Shown here: positions 7,927 to 16,366 of the stretch, in pieces
How the letters are laid out: the number at the start of each line of letters is the position of its first letter
How positions within the stretch are numbered: the stretch's first letter is position 1
Assembly (NCBI RefSeq): GCF_900172325.1
Contig: NZ_FWFR01000003.1
Span: 248,001-312,000 of the forward strand
DNA: 64,000 bases
Direction: 5' to 3'
Source of the DNA: Oceanibacterium hippocampi
GTDB lineage: Bacteria; Pseudomonadota; Alphaproteobacteria; Sneathiellales; Sneathiellaceae
Translations under genes and position numbers: made by a program
The notes under the pieces: generated by a model
The model's input: only the letters and a program-made list of their open reading frames with translations
What the model was told of the DNA's origin: nothing
Databases searched by the model: none

Positions 7927-9483
7927 CTAGATCTTGCGGTCTCTGTTTTCCCAGTACTTTTCACGCAACTCGCGCCGCATGATCTTGCCGTAGGCGGTCT
8001 TCGGGAGTTCCGGAAGACGCTCCACCGAGCGCGGACGGCGATCGGGGCTCAACTTCTCGCCACACCAGGAAATGAAGGAGTCGACATCGAAATCGTCACC
8101 GGACCGGGAGACGACCAGGGCGTGAACGCGTTCGCCCCACTTGTCGTCGGGGATCCCGATTGCGATCGCCTCGAGGACTTCCGGATGGGTGTGAATGACC
8201 TCCTCGATCTCGCGGGGATAGACATTGCTGCCCCCGGTGATGATGACGTCCTTCTTGCGGTCGGTGAGATAGAGGAATCCGTCGGCATCCATATGACCGA
8301 TGTCGCCGGTCCGCTGCCACTTGCCGTGCCGGATCTCGCTGGTCGCCGCCTCGTTGTCCAGGTAGCCGACCATCAGATGGTCGCCGCATGTGACCACTTC
8401 GCCGTCGCTGCCGGGCGGCAGCAGCCTGCCCTCGTCATCCATGATCCCGACGCCGCAGAACGAGATCGGCATGCCGGCCGAGCCCAGTCGATGGATCTGC
8501 CCGCTGTCGAGCGCCTCTGCATGCTGCTGCTGGTCGAGATAGGTGAACAACTGAGGCGCTTCCCACTGGCCGTAGCCCTGCAGCAGCACCGGTCCCCATT
8601 CGGCAAGCACCTGGCGGAGATGTTCGACGATCATCGGCGCGCCGCCGTAAACCACGGTCTTCAGCGAGGACTTGTCGGTCTTCCCGTGATCCTCGTGCTG
8701 GAGCAGAAGATGGATCATGGTCGGCGCGAGAAAGGTCGTCGTGACCCGTTGCCGCTCGATCGTCTCCAGCACCTCGGGCGCCGAGAATTTCGGAAGCGCG
8801 ATCTGCCGGGCGCCGCGCAGGAAGTGACTGAGGGCGAGCGCGCCGGAGGCGTGCGACATCGGCGCCGCGTGCAACACGACATCGTCCTGCGAGGCCGAGT
8901 GAAACGGGCCGACCAGATGGTTGCGGATCAGGACCAGCCAGTTCCGCTGGCTCAGAACCACGCCCTTCGGCCGGCCGGTCGTCCCCGACGTGTAGTAGAT
9001 GCTGTGCCAGTCGTCCTCTCCGACCTCGTAGGCCGGAGGGGCGTTCTTCGCACTGGCGATCAGGTCCTCGTAGGACACGGCCCATGACGGCGCATCGCCG
9101 ATGCAGACATATACCTGAACCGAGGTCAGCCGTTCGCGGAGCTGCTCGACAACCGGGGTGAACCGGTCGGAAAAGAACAGCGCCCGGGCCCCGCAATGAT
9201 TGAGCGCATACTCGAAATCGGACGCTTCGTTGCGGGCGTTGAGCAAGGTCCGGACGAAACCGAAGCGCGATGCCAGAAGCTCGATCTCGAGGGTCTCGAT
9301 CGAGTTGAACTGGAGCGAGGCGATGCGGGTGCCGAGCGCAAGGCCGAGACCGAGCAGCCCGGTTCCCAGCCGGTTGACGCGTTCGTCGAGCTGGGCGTAG
9401 CTGCGGACGGTCCGGCCGTCTTCCATGGCCGGGCGGTCGGCAAAGCGGGCGACCGAGTTCTGTATCAGCAGATCGAGATTCAC
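7927..9483 (-). CDS. Acyl-CoA ligase (AMP-binding), second ligase of the operon
   Basis: This 518-residue ANL-family acyl-CoA synthetase has the phosphate loop YTSGTTGRPKG, the TGDIGHMDADGFLY region, the hinge DRKKDVIITGGSNVYPREIEE and the catalytic lysine in KTAYGKIMRREL. I place the start at a GTG at 9483: a GAGGG ribosome site overlaps the stop of the upstream thiolase five bases before it, and the protein then begins (M)NLDLLIQNSVARFADRPA, as in homologues. A longer ATG frame from 9525 exists but lies inside the thiolase gene. Two different ligases in one operon suggest two acid substrates or two activation steps. Confidence 0.9.
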   Translation of the reverse strand: MNLDLLIQNSVARFADRPAMEDGRTVRSYAQLDERVNRLGTGLLGLGLALGTRIASLQFNSIETLEIELLASRFGFVRTLLNARNEASDFEYALNHCGARALFFSDRFTPVVEQLRERLTSVQVYVCIGDAPSWAVSYEDLIASAKNAPPAYEVGEDDWHSIYYTSGTTGRPKGVVLSQRNWLVLIRNHLVGPFHSASQDDVVLHAAPMSHASGALALSHFLRGARQIALPKFSAPEVLETIERQRVTTTFLAPTMIHLLLQHEDHGKTDKSSLKTVVYGGAPMIVEHLRQVLAEWGPVLLQGYGQWEAPQLFTYLDQQQHAEALDSGQIHRLGSAGMPISFCGVGIMDDEGRLLPPGSDGEVVTCGDHLMVGYLDNEAATSEIRHGKWQRTGDIGHMDADGFLYLTDRKKDVIITGGSNVYPREIEEVIHTHPEVLEAIAIGIPDDKWGERVHALVVSRSGDDFDVDSFISWCGEKLSPDRRPRSVERLPELPKTAYGKIMRRELREKYWENRDRKI

Positions 9484-9491
9484 GATCGCCC

Positions 9492-10610
9492 TCACACGCT
9501 CAGAATGTGAATGCAGCTTGACCACATGCCCATGTTCGAGGTCAGGCCGATCCGCGCCCCCTCGACCTGCCGGGCACCGGCTTCGCCGCGCAGCTGGGTC
9601 ACGATTTCGCCGATCTGTCCGAGCCCGGTTGCGCCGAGCGGATGCCCCTTCGCCAGCAACCCGCCGCTCGGGTTCACCGGAATGCGGCCGCCGACCCGGG
9701 TCGATCCGTCGTCAACCAGGCGGCCACCCTCGCCCTCTGCGCAGATGCCGAGTTCCTCGTAGGCCAGCACTTCGGCAACCGAGAAACAGTCGTGAAGCTC
9801 GATCACGTCGAGATCGTCCGGCCCGAGACCGGCGCGTTCATAGACGCCGCGAACGTTGCGGCCGACCATTTCCAGGCTGAAATGGTTGTGCGCCTGCTCA
9901 TCGACGTCGGAGACCAGGCCCGAAGCCAGTAATCGAACGGCACGCGCAGAGCCGTGTTTGGCCAGGTAGTTGTCGGAACAGACAATGACCGCGGCCGCCC
10001 CGTCGGTCGTGGGGCTGCACTGGAACAGGGTGATCGGGTCGGTGATCATCCGCGATCCCAGCACCTCCTCCAGGGTCACAGGCTTCGGATACTGGGCGTT
10101 CGGATTGTGAACCGCATGCGCCCGGTTCTTGACGACGACGTTCGCGAACTGCTCGGCGGTCGTGCCGTATTTCGCCATATGCTCCATCGCCATCAGCGAG
10201 AAGCGCATCGGCAGCACCGTCGTGCCCATCGCCACGTCCGGGCTGTCCTCGGGATGCACGTTCAGAAGAACGCCATGCTGCATCTTCTCGAAACCGACGA
10301 CCGCGACCACGTCGTACTCGCCGGCCCTGACCGCCAGGCTTGCCTCCCGCAAGGCGGTCGAGGCGGCCGCCGAACAGTTTTCGACATTGAGGATGGGAAT
10401 GCCGGACGGGCCGACCTCCTTGGCGACGCGCTGTCCGGCGGCGACGCCCTGATTGACATGCGCCGCGTAGAGCTGCTGCACGTCGCCCCAGCCGATATTG
10501 GCGTCTTCAAGCGCCCGGACGAGCGCCTCGCTGGCCAGTTCCTCGACGGGCTTTCCGGGAAATCGTCCGAACTTGGTGATGCCGACACCAATGACATGCG
10601 CGGTCGTCAT
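9492..10610 (-). CDS. Thiolase-family protein (SCP-x type), DUF35 partner
   Basis: This 372-residue SCP-x-type thiolase has the nucleophile at Cys79 (VENCSAAAS) and the histidine motifs LHDCFSVAEV and AKGHPLGATG. The ATG at 10610 overlaps the TAA of the upstream DUF35 gene by one base (TAATG), so the two are translationally coupled and are likely subunits of one complex. This is how thiolase/DUF35 pairs work in steroid side-chain and related pathways. The open frame continues upstream of 10610 inside the DUF35 gene, but the extension has no thiolase similarity. Confidence 0.9.
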   Translation of the reverse strand: MTTAHVIGVGITKFGRFPGKPVEELASEALVRALEDANIGWGDVQQLYAAHVNQGVAAGQRVAKEVGPSGIPILNVENCSAAASTALREASLAVRAGEYDVVAVVGFEKMQHGVLLNVHPEDSPDVAMGTTVLPMRFSLMAMEHMAKYGTTAEQFANVVVKNRAHAVHNPNAQYPKPVTLEEVLGSRMITDPITLFQCSPTTDGAAAVIVCSDNYLAKHGSARAVRLLASGLVSDVDEQAHNHFSLEMVGRNVRGVYERAGLGPDDLDVIELHDCFSVAEVLAYEELGICAEGEGGRLVDDGSTRVGGRIPVNPSGGLLAKGHPLGATGLGQIGEIVTQLRGEAGARQVEGARIGLTSNMGMWSSCIHILSV

Positions 10611-11095
10611 TATACGCTCCCCTTTGAGGTCGAATCGTCGTCTGTCGCGGGATCGCGGAACGCGTAGGAAAGCACCTCGCCGTGGACGCCGGCGTTCACC
10701 GGCAGCACGGTCGCACAGGAGGCGACACGGTCGCCGGCCTTCCAGTCCGCGTCGGGCTTGCCGATCAGGTGGGTCAGGATCCGCACATGGTTGCCCAGCA
10801 CCACCGTTCCCAGAACATAGGGAACGCCACCCGCATAACCCGGAGGCGCCTGGCGAACGACGGTGAAACTCTCGACCTTTCCGAACCGGTCGAGGGGTAC
10901 TTTCTCGAGATCGGCGCCGTAGCAGCTGACGCAGCGCATCCGCACCGGGAACATGTGCTCGCCACAGTCCCGGCAGCGCGACGCCAGCATCCGCACCCGG
11001 CCGCACGCGTCGGGTTCGGTGAACAGATCCGGTCGGATCGGAATGAGCTTGTCGCCCGGGCAGGCATGCCGGCTCGACGACGCCATACTGGTCAT
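10610..11095 (-). CDS. DUF35 / OB-fold zinc-ribbon protein (thiolase partner)
   Basis: This 161-residue protein has an N-terminal rubredoxin-like zinc ribbon with four cysteines (Cys41, Cys44, Cys55, Cys58) followed by an OB-fold, the DUF35 architecture. Family members bind acyl-CoA and act with SCP-x thiolases or MaoC-type hydratases. It is wedged between gntR and the thiolase with one-base TAATG overlaps on both sides, so its stoichiometry with the thiolase is probably fixed by coupling. A first ATG gives MTSMASSS; a start three codons later is equally possible. Confidence 0.87.
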   Translation of the reverse strand: MTSMASSSRHACPGDKLIPIRPDLFTEPDACGRVRMLASRCRDCGEHMFPVRMRCVSCYGADLEKVPLDRFGKVESFTVVRQAPPGYAGGVPYVLGTVVLGNHVRILTHLIGKPDADWKAGDRVASCATVLPVNAGVHGEVLSYAFRDPATDDDSTSKGSV

Positions 11096-11826
11096 TACGA
11101 AGTTCCCCCGCTTACGAAAGGTCGATTGAGAAACCCGGCCTCACCCGGCTCGACGTTCTGGTCGGAGGTAAGCCGGTTATGGATTTCACGCGCCGATTTG
11201 CGCCAATGGAGATCCAGCAGAAGCCGCACCTGGACCTGGTCGCCCTGGCGGCAGGCTTCAAAAATCTGCCGGTGATCGGCATCCCACCCCGCTACGAGCG
11301 TCGGGTGCAGCGCCGACTGGTTCATGTAGCGCATGAGATTGAGCCGCGCCTCGCGGATGATCCCGAAGGCCCGCTTCCAGCCCGATGCCCGCGTGACGAT
11401 CAGGTGGAAGCACATGTTGTCCTGGTACCATTCGGCCGGATCGGAGACATTTTCCTTCATGCGGGCCAGCAACGCGGCCATTTCATCGAGATCCGCCCGG
11501 GAGAGCAGCGGAACACCGCGCTCCGCCGCCAGCGCCTCGAGGCTTCCCGCGACCGCGACCAGTTCGAGCATGCCTTCCGGATCGAGTTCGCAGACCATGG
11601 CGCTGCGATGGGAGTGCAGTTCGACAAGACCTTCCGCGGAAAGCTGGCGAAGCGCCTCCCTGACCGGAATCCGGCTGACACCAAAACTCTCGGCCAGCTT
11701 GTCCTGCGACAGCTTGCTGCCCGGCGCCATTTCCCCGCGAATGATCCGGCGACGGAGCGCGTCCGCGACCAGATCGACAACGGTTCGGCCCTCGGCAAGG
11801 GGCGTGATCGGTTCCTTGGCGTTCAT
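11095..11826 (-). CDS. GntR-family regulator with FCD domain, head of catabolic operon
   Basis: This 243-residue regulator has a winged helix at about residues 13-80 (KLSQDKLAESFGVSRIPVREALRQL) and a C-terminal all-helical FCD ligand domain. FCD regulators usually repress genes for organic or fatty acid catabolism and release DNA on binding a carboxylate or acyl-CoA. It is the first gene of the operon that continues to the ligase at 5038. A 17-base palindrome overlaps its own -10 box and ends one base before its start codon. The same palindrome occurs upstream of the quinone oxidoreductase and dctP genes, so it likely autoregulates and controls transport too. Confidence 0.9.
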   Translation of the reverse strand: MNAKEPITPLAEGRTVVDLVADALRRRIIRGEMAPGSKLSQDKLAESFGVSRIPVREALRQLSAEGLVELHSHRSAMVCELDPEGMLELVAVAGSLEALAAERGVPLLSRADLDEMAALLARMKENVSDPAEWYQDNMCFHLIVTRASGWKRAFGIIREARLNLMRYMNQSALHPTLVAGWDADHRQIFEACRQGDQVQVRLLLDLHWRKSAREIHNRLTSDQNVEPGEAGFLNRPFVSGGTS

Positions 11827-11827
11827 T

Positions 11828-11844
11828 TTGGATATTGTATCCTA
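11828..11844. promoter_or_regulatory. Predicted GntR operator, copy 1 (autoregulatory)
   Basis: The sequence reads TTGGATATTGTATCCTA: arms TTGGATA and TATCCTA around a three-base centre. The 13-base core GGATA-TTG-TATCC is exactly the reverse complement of the core at 13090-13102. It lies one base upstream of the gntR start codon and covers its predicted -10 box, so binding would block transcription directly. Confidence 0.75.
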
Positions 11845-11861
11845 TCTTTCGGCGACGTCAA
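11834..11861 (-). promoter_or_regulatory. Predicted sigma-70 promoter of the gntR operon
   Basis: Reading the minus strand, TTGACG (11861-11856) is followed after 16 bases by TACAAT (11839-11834). The expected transcription start falls at or within a few bases of the gntR ATG at 11826, so the transcript would have almost no leader. No good ribosome site lies between them. The -10 box is inside the predicted operator. Confidence 0.6.
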
Positions 11862-12062
11862 CGCGCTTGCAGGTTACGACCTCTGCCGGCGCTCGCGTGA
11901 AACCGCGAATTGACAATCGGCTTTACGTTGTCCCGATGGACCCCGCTGCCCGCTTCAGGTTGACAGGATCGACGCAACAAGAGCCCCGGACAATCAAAAC
12001 ATGTGGGGAGACGCGCGCTTGCAGCCGGCCCGGGAAAATCGGCTGGAACTGTCGAGGCAGGG

Positions 12063-13046
12063 TCAGTCCTGTTCAGTCAGAACGATCTTGCCTTTCACCG
12101 AGCGGTTCGCGACCAGGCTCAGCGCCTCGCCGGCCTGCTCGAACAGCATGACAGCGGAGACATGCGGCCTGACCGCGCCGTCGCGATACCATCGCGTCAG
12201 CATGTCCAGGGTTTCGGCGATTCGCTCGGGCCGGTTGAGCAGGCTGAAGGTCCAGCTGCTGCCCATGACTGAACAGGATTTGATCAGTATCCGGCCGGCA
12301 CTGGCGGAGGGAATGCGGCCGCCCGCGAAACCGATGATGACCACCCGCCCCTCGAACGCGACACAGCGCAGGCAGGCATCGAAGGCATCGGCCCCGACCG
12401 GGTCGAAAACCACGTCGACGCCACGGCCGCCGGTCATGTCCTTCACCCGATCGGAAAGATTTTCCTCATTGTAATCAATCAGATATTCCGCGCCGTTGGC
12501 CTTCGCCAGGGCCAGCTTCTCGCTGCTGCCGGCGGCCGCGATCACCGTCGCGCCGAGCTTGCGGCCAATCTGGACCGCTGCCAGTCCGACACCGCCGCCG
12601 GCGCCGGTCACCAGCAGAGTTTCGCCGGCCCGCAAGCCCGCCCGATAGACCAGAGCGATATAGGCCGTCCCGAAGGTGGTCGGGAAGACCGCGCCTTCCG
12701 TGTCGCTCATTTCCTCGGGCAGCTTCATTGCCGCCCCGGCCTTGACGACGACCTCCTGCGCGAAGCCGCCCCATTCGGCGTAGGCGGCGACGCGATCACC
12801 GATCCGGAAGGCGCTGGCCCCGCCCGACCCGACCCGGATCACCTCGCCGGCCACCTCCATTCCCGGCGCGAACGGGAACGGCGGACGGGCATGATAGGTG
12901 CCGCCGATCAGCACGAGGTCCGCGAAATTCACCCCCCATGCCCTGGGCGCCACGACGATCTCGTCCGGGCCCGCTTGCGGGGACGGAAGCTCGGCGAGCC
13001 TGAGCACTTCCGGCCCTCCCCAGCGATCGCATACGATGGCCTTCAT
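12063..13046 (-). CDS. NAD(P)H:quinone oxidoreductase, zinc-independent MDR family
   Basis: This 327-residue medium-chain dehydrogenase/reductase resembles quinone oxidoreductases and enoyl reductases. It has an N-terminal GroES-like domain (FAPGMEVAGEVIRVG) and a Rossmann domain with TGAGGGVGLAAVQIGRKLGA. The zinc ligands of alcohol dehydrogenases are not evident. I chose the ATG at 13046 (MKAIVCDRWGG) because it has a GGGAG site eight bases upstream; an ATG at 13067 would add seven residues. It is divergent from the second dctP gene, with the predicted GntR operator between them. In acyl-CoA pathways such enzymes can reduce enoyl or quinone-like intermediates, but its role here is inferred. 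Confidence 0.87.
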   Translation of the reverse strand: MKAIVCDRWGGPEVLRLAELPSPQAGPDEIVVAPRAWGVNFADLVLIGGTYHARPPFPFAPGMEVAGEVIRVGSGGASAFRIGDRVAAYAEWGGFAQEVVVKAGAAMKLPEEMSDTEGAVFPTTFGTAYIALVYRAGLRAGETLLVTGAGGGVGLAAVQIGRKLGATVIAAAGSSEKLALAKANGAEYLIDYNEENLSDRVKDMTGGRGVDVVFDPVGADAFDACLRCVAFEGRVVIIGFAGGRIPSASAGRILIKSCSVMGSSWTFSLLNRPERIAETLDMLTRWYRDGAVRPHVSAVMLFEQAGEALSLVANRSVKGKIVLTEQD

Positions 13047-13087
13047 CAACGCCACTCCCATTGACATAGGTGGGTCTTCTCAATAAT

Positions 13088-13104
13088 TTGGATACAATAT
13101 CCAA
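13088..13104. promoter_or_regulatory. Predicted GntR operator, copy 2 (oxidoreductase/dctP divergent promoter)
   Basis: TTGGATA-CAA-TATCCAA, perfect seven-base arms around a three-base centre. The core matches the copy at 11828-11844 in reverse complement. It sits 42 bases upstream of the oxidoreductase start and 92 bases upstream of the dctP start, so one bound dimer could control both. Confidence 0.75.
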
Positions 13105-13123
13105 GCTTGCTCGACATTGGCAA
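13094..13123 (-). promoter_or_regulatory. Predicted promoter of the quinone oxidoreductase gene
   Basis: On the minus strand TTGCCA (13123-13118) is followed after 18 bases by TATTGT (13099-13094). The -10 box lies inside the palindromic operator, the same geometry as at the gntR promoter. The boxes are imperfect, so this is a prediction of moderate strength. I could not place an equally good promoter for dctP on the plus strand. Confidence 0.45.
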
Positions 13124-13195
13124 GTTCAACGGAACCGGCGCCCGGTGCACATTGGCGCGTTTTTAAAGCTGAAGACTCTTGGGGGAGGTATCGAG

Positions 13196-14233
13196 ATGCG
13201 TATCCTGAAACTGCTCACGACAGCGGCGTTGGCCGCCCTGGTCGCCACCGGCGCCCAGGCCGAGGACTATCCGAAGCTGAATCTGAAGCTGGCTCATTTC
13301 GTGCCGGCCAATATCATCGGCTCGCAAGTCGATCAGTGGTTTGCCGACGAGGTCGAGAAACGAAGCGGCGGCAACATCAAGATCAAGATCTTCTGGTCCG
13401 AGTCCCTGGGCAAGTCCGGCGAACTCCTTGAACTCGTGCGTTCGGGAGCCATCGACATGGCCGCGGTTTCGCCGGCCTATTTCCCGAACGAACTGCCGCT
13501 GACGGGTGCCACGAACTCGCTGATGATGCAGTTCAAGGACGGGCGTGACGCGCTGCGCGTCACCCAGAGCCTCGTCGACGAGACCGAGGAAATCCAGGAA
13601 GAACTGAAACGGGCCAACGTCTATCCCATCTATTTCCACACGCTGAACACCTACCGGCCCTTCTGCACCTCGCCGATCGAGAGCATCGAGGATTTCCAGG
13701 GCAAGAAGATGCGCTCCTACGGCGAATACATCCCGGTGATGTGGCAGGAACTCGGCGCAACCGGCGTGAATGTCCTCACCAACGAACTGTACGAGGCGCT
13801 GCAGCGCGGCACTCTCGACTGCGCCTTCTACGCGCACGATCTGATCAAGGCGACGAAGCTCTACGAGGTGGCGAAATTCGCCTGGGACGGCGACAACGCC
13901 CTTGGCGCCATTCCGACCTGGCCGATCTGGGTGAACTGGAACACCTGGAACAACGAATGGCCGGCAAACGTCCGTGAGCTGTTCACGACCGTCGGCAAGG
14001 AAGCCATGGCGCGCGACGTCGAGCTTACCACCGCGGCCGAGGCAGACGCGCTCGAATGGATGGTAAAGGAGCAGGGCGTCCAGATCGTCGATTTCAAGGA
14101 CATGGACAAGGTGCATGAGCGCACCACCGACCCCGCCGAACTCTGGATCAAGAAAATGGAAGAGCGCAATCTCGGCGACGTCGCGAAAAAGATGGTCGCC
14201 TACTGGCGCAAGGAAGCCCCGTTCAAAGACTGA
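13196..14233 (+). CDS. dctP: TRAP transporter substrate-binding protein, DctP family (second system)
   Basis: This 345-residue periplasmic receptor has a signal peptide with likely cleavage after Ala22 (AQA-ED) and the conserved substrate arginine at about Arg173 (GKKMRSYGEY). The ATG at 13196 follows a strong GGGGGAGG ribosome site; the frame is open further upstream to 13070 but that part would run through the operator. It leads a dctPQM operon on the plus strand, divergent from the oxidoreductase. The operator shared with the ligase/thiolase operon suggests it imports the acid that this operon degrades. Confidence 0.92.
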   Translation: MRILKLLTTAALAALVATGAQAEDYPKLNLKLAHFVPANIIGSQVDQWFADEVEKRSGGNIKIKIFWSESLGKSGELLELVRSGAIDMAAVSPAYFPNELPLTGATNSLMMQFKDGRDALRVTQSLVDETEEIQEELKRANVYPIYFHTLNTYRPFCTSPIESIEDFQGKKMRSYGEYIPVMWQELGATGVNVLTNELYEALQRGTLDCAFYAHDLIKATKLYEVAKFAWDGDNALGAIPTWPIWVNWNTWNNEWPANVRELFTTVGKEAMARDVELTTAAEADALEWMVKEQGVQIVDFKDMDKVHERTTDPAELWIKKMEERNLGDVAKKMVAYWRKEAPFKD

Positions 14234-14323
14234 ACCCCCGCAACCGCGGCAATTATCCCGCTCGCGATCCGGCAGGGAGGGTTTCGGCTCTCCCTGCCGG
14301 TCTCGCAAGGAAGGAACCCGGTT

Positions 14324-14851
14324 ATGCGCTACGCGTTGGCCTGGATCGACAGAGCGATCGGTCTTCTGGTACGGGCGGCCTTCACGCTGGCATCAATCGC
14401 CATGCTGGCCATCATGGCCATCGGCACGATCGACGTGATCGGCACCTATCTGCTCCACAGCCCGGTGCCAGCCGGGCTTGAACTCCAGGAAGTCCTGCTC
14501 GTCCTCGTCATCTTTCTCGGCCTGGGTCACGCCCAGTCCCGGCGGGAACATATCGAGGTTGATATCATCACATCCATGATGGGAGTCGGGATAAGGCGCT
14601 GGTTCGAGTTGTTCGCGCTGTTCGCCGGCGCCCTCGCCTTCGGCCTGATCGGCTGGCGCGCCTGGGATCTGGCGCTGGCAAGCTGGAAGGTCGGCGAAAC
14701 CGCCAACGCGGTCTTCTCCTTCCCGATCTACCCGAGCAAGTTCCTGGTTGCCGCCGGCGCAAGTGTCGCAGCGCTGGAATGCATGCGGCAAATCGGCCGC
14801 TGGTTTGCCTCGAAGAGCATCCAGGCACCAGACCAGCCGGAAGCGGAGTAA
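14324..14851 (+). CDS. dctQ: TRAP transporter small permease, DctQ family (second system)
   Basis: This 175-residue protein has four hydrophobic segments and the DctQ stretch GLELQEVLLVLVIFLGLGHAQSRREHIEVD, seen here as a loop rich in charged residues after the second helix. It begins 90 bases after dctP and ends six bases before the large permease start, so the permease genes are closely coupled. It has an AAGGAA ribosome site at its ATG. It is similar in size to the first dctQ but not a close copy. Confidence 0.88.
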   Translation: MRYALAWIDRAIGLLVRAAFTLASIAMLAIMAIGTIDVIGTYLLHSPVPAGLELQEVLLVLVIFLGLGHAQSRREHIEVDIITSMMGVGIRRWFELFALFAGALAFGLIGWRAWDLALASWKVGETANAVFSFPIYPSKFLVAAGASVAALECMRQIGRWFASKSIQAPDQPEAE

Positions 14852-14857
14852 TCTCAG

Positions 14858-16168
14858 TTGGACCCTATTCTCGGCGGCGTTCTCACCATCGCGGTGATGC
14901 TTCTCTTCACGGCCATCGGGGTTCCCGTCGGCATCAGCATGGCGGCGGTCGGCTTCGGCGGCATGATCATTTTCTCCGGCATGCCGTTCGCCATGGGAAC
15001 GCTGATGACGCTGCCGTACAGCATCGGCAGCCAGTATGCCTTCATCGTGGTCCCGATGTTCATCCTCATGGGATCGCTGGCGGCGAAGGCCGGCATCACG
15101 GCTGAACTCTACACGGCCGCCTATCGCCTGTTCAGCGCGGTTCGGGGCAGCCTGTACTACGCGACGGTGCTGGCCTCGGCCGCCTTCGGCGCGGTTTCGG
15201 GCTCGACGGTCGTCGCCAGCGCGGTCTTCACCAGGATGGCCCTGCCGGAAATGCTCCGGTTCGGCTACCGCGGCTCGATCGCGGCCGGCTGCATTGCCGC
15301 TGCCGGAACCTTCGCGGCGCTGATTCCGCCCTCGATCAGCATGGTGATCTACGGAATCCTGACCGGTGAATCCATCGGCTCGCTGCTGATGGCCGGACTG
15401 CTGCCGGGAATCGTGACCGCCATTGCCTACGGCATCGGCATCTGGGTCATGCTCCGGATCCGCCCCGAATGGGCACCGCAATCGGTGAAGCGCTTCACCG
15501 CCCCCGAGATCCTGACGAGCTTTCGCGGCCTCTGGCCAGCCATGATCCTCGTGATGATCGTGCTCGGCGGAATCTACAGTGGTGTCATGCCACCGTCAGC
15601 GGCCGGCACCATCGGCGCGGCAGGCGCGCTCGCCATCGGAATCTTCCGCCGGCGTCTGACGACCGCTTCCTTCTGGGACGCCCTGCGCCAGTCGGTTTCG
15701 GTTACCTCGGTGCTGTTCCTGATCATCATCGGCGGCATGCTCTTCACCCGCCTGCTGCTGATGATGGGTTTCGTCGACAGCCTCACCGAACTGGTCACCG
15801 ATGCCGGCATCCACCCGGTCGTGTTCATCATCGCAGTGACGCTCATCTATCTGGTGCTCGGCTGTTTCGTCGACACGGTGTCGATGATGGTGATGACGGT
15901 CCCCTTCCTCTACCCGATCGTCATTTCGCTGGACATGAACCCGATCTGGTTCGGCGTGATCGTCATCAAGCTGATCGAGATATCGGCGATCACCCCGCCG
16001 GTAGGCCTCAACCTTTACGCGGTCCTTGGCTCCGCCGAGAAACGTGTGAGCGCCGCACAGCTGTTCGCCGGCGTCCTGCCCTTCCTGATCATCGAGATGG
16101 TCGTGCTTGCGATCCTCTTCCTGGTGCCGGAACTGTCGCTCTGGCTGCCGGAACTGATGATCGGATAG
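14858..16168 (+). CDS. dctM: TRAP transporter large permease, DctM family (second system)
   Basis: This 436-residue polytopic membrane protein is the ion-coupled transport subunit. DctM landmarks include GAVSGSTVVASAVF, LIPPSISMVIYGILTGES, GVMPPSAAGTIGAAG and EISAITPPVGLNLYAV. The start is a TTG at 14858, with a GGAG site about nine bases upstream; no ATG lies nearby in a position that would keep the first helix. It is about half identical in pattern to the first DctM, so the two systems probably take different acids. Confidence 0.92.
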   Translation: MDPILGGVLTIAVMLLFTAIGVPVGISMAAVGFGGMIIFSGMPFAMGTLMTLPYSIGSQYAFIVVPMFILMGSLAAKAGITAELYTAAYRLFSAVRGSLYYATVLASAAFGAVSGSTVVASAVFTRMALPEMLRFGYRGSIAAGCIAAAGTFAALIPPSISMVIYGILTGESIGSLLMAGLLPGIVTAIAYGIGIWVMLRIRPEWAPQSVKRFTAPEILTSFRGLWPAMILVMIVLGGIYSGVMPPSAAGTIGAAGALAIGIFRRRLTTASFWDALRQSVSVTSVLFLIIIGGMLFTRLLLMMGFVDSLTELVTDAGIHPVVFIIAVTLIYLVLGCFVDTVSMMVMTVPFLYPIVISLDMNPIWFGVIVIKLIEISAITPPVGLNLYAVLGSAEKRVSAAQLFAGVLPFLIIEMVVLAILFLVPELSLWLPELMIG

Positions 16169-16366
16169 TCGAAACCGGGGGACAGCGGGTCGCCGGAGCA
16201 ACCAGAAACGGCAGCGCCCCCGATCGCGCGGCCGCATGCAGGAACAGGCCCCGGCGAGCGGCCGTGGCAAGGCCATCGGCGGCGTAACCATCGAGCCTCC
16301 TTCGCGGGTTGGTGGGGGCGCTCCGATCCACTACAATGAACGGGATTCATCGTAGCGGACATAACA

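Noticed and set aside
7042-9087. A 681-codon plus-strand open frame
   Set aside because: It runs antisense to a thiolase and an acyl-CoA ligase with complete motifs; in GC-rich DNA the complementary frame stays open by base composition. Its product is Arg/Gly/Asp-rich with no fold.
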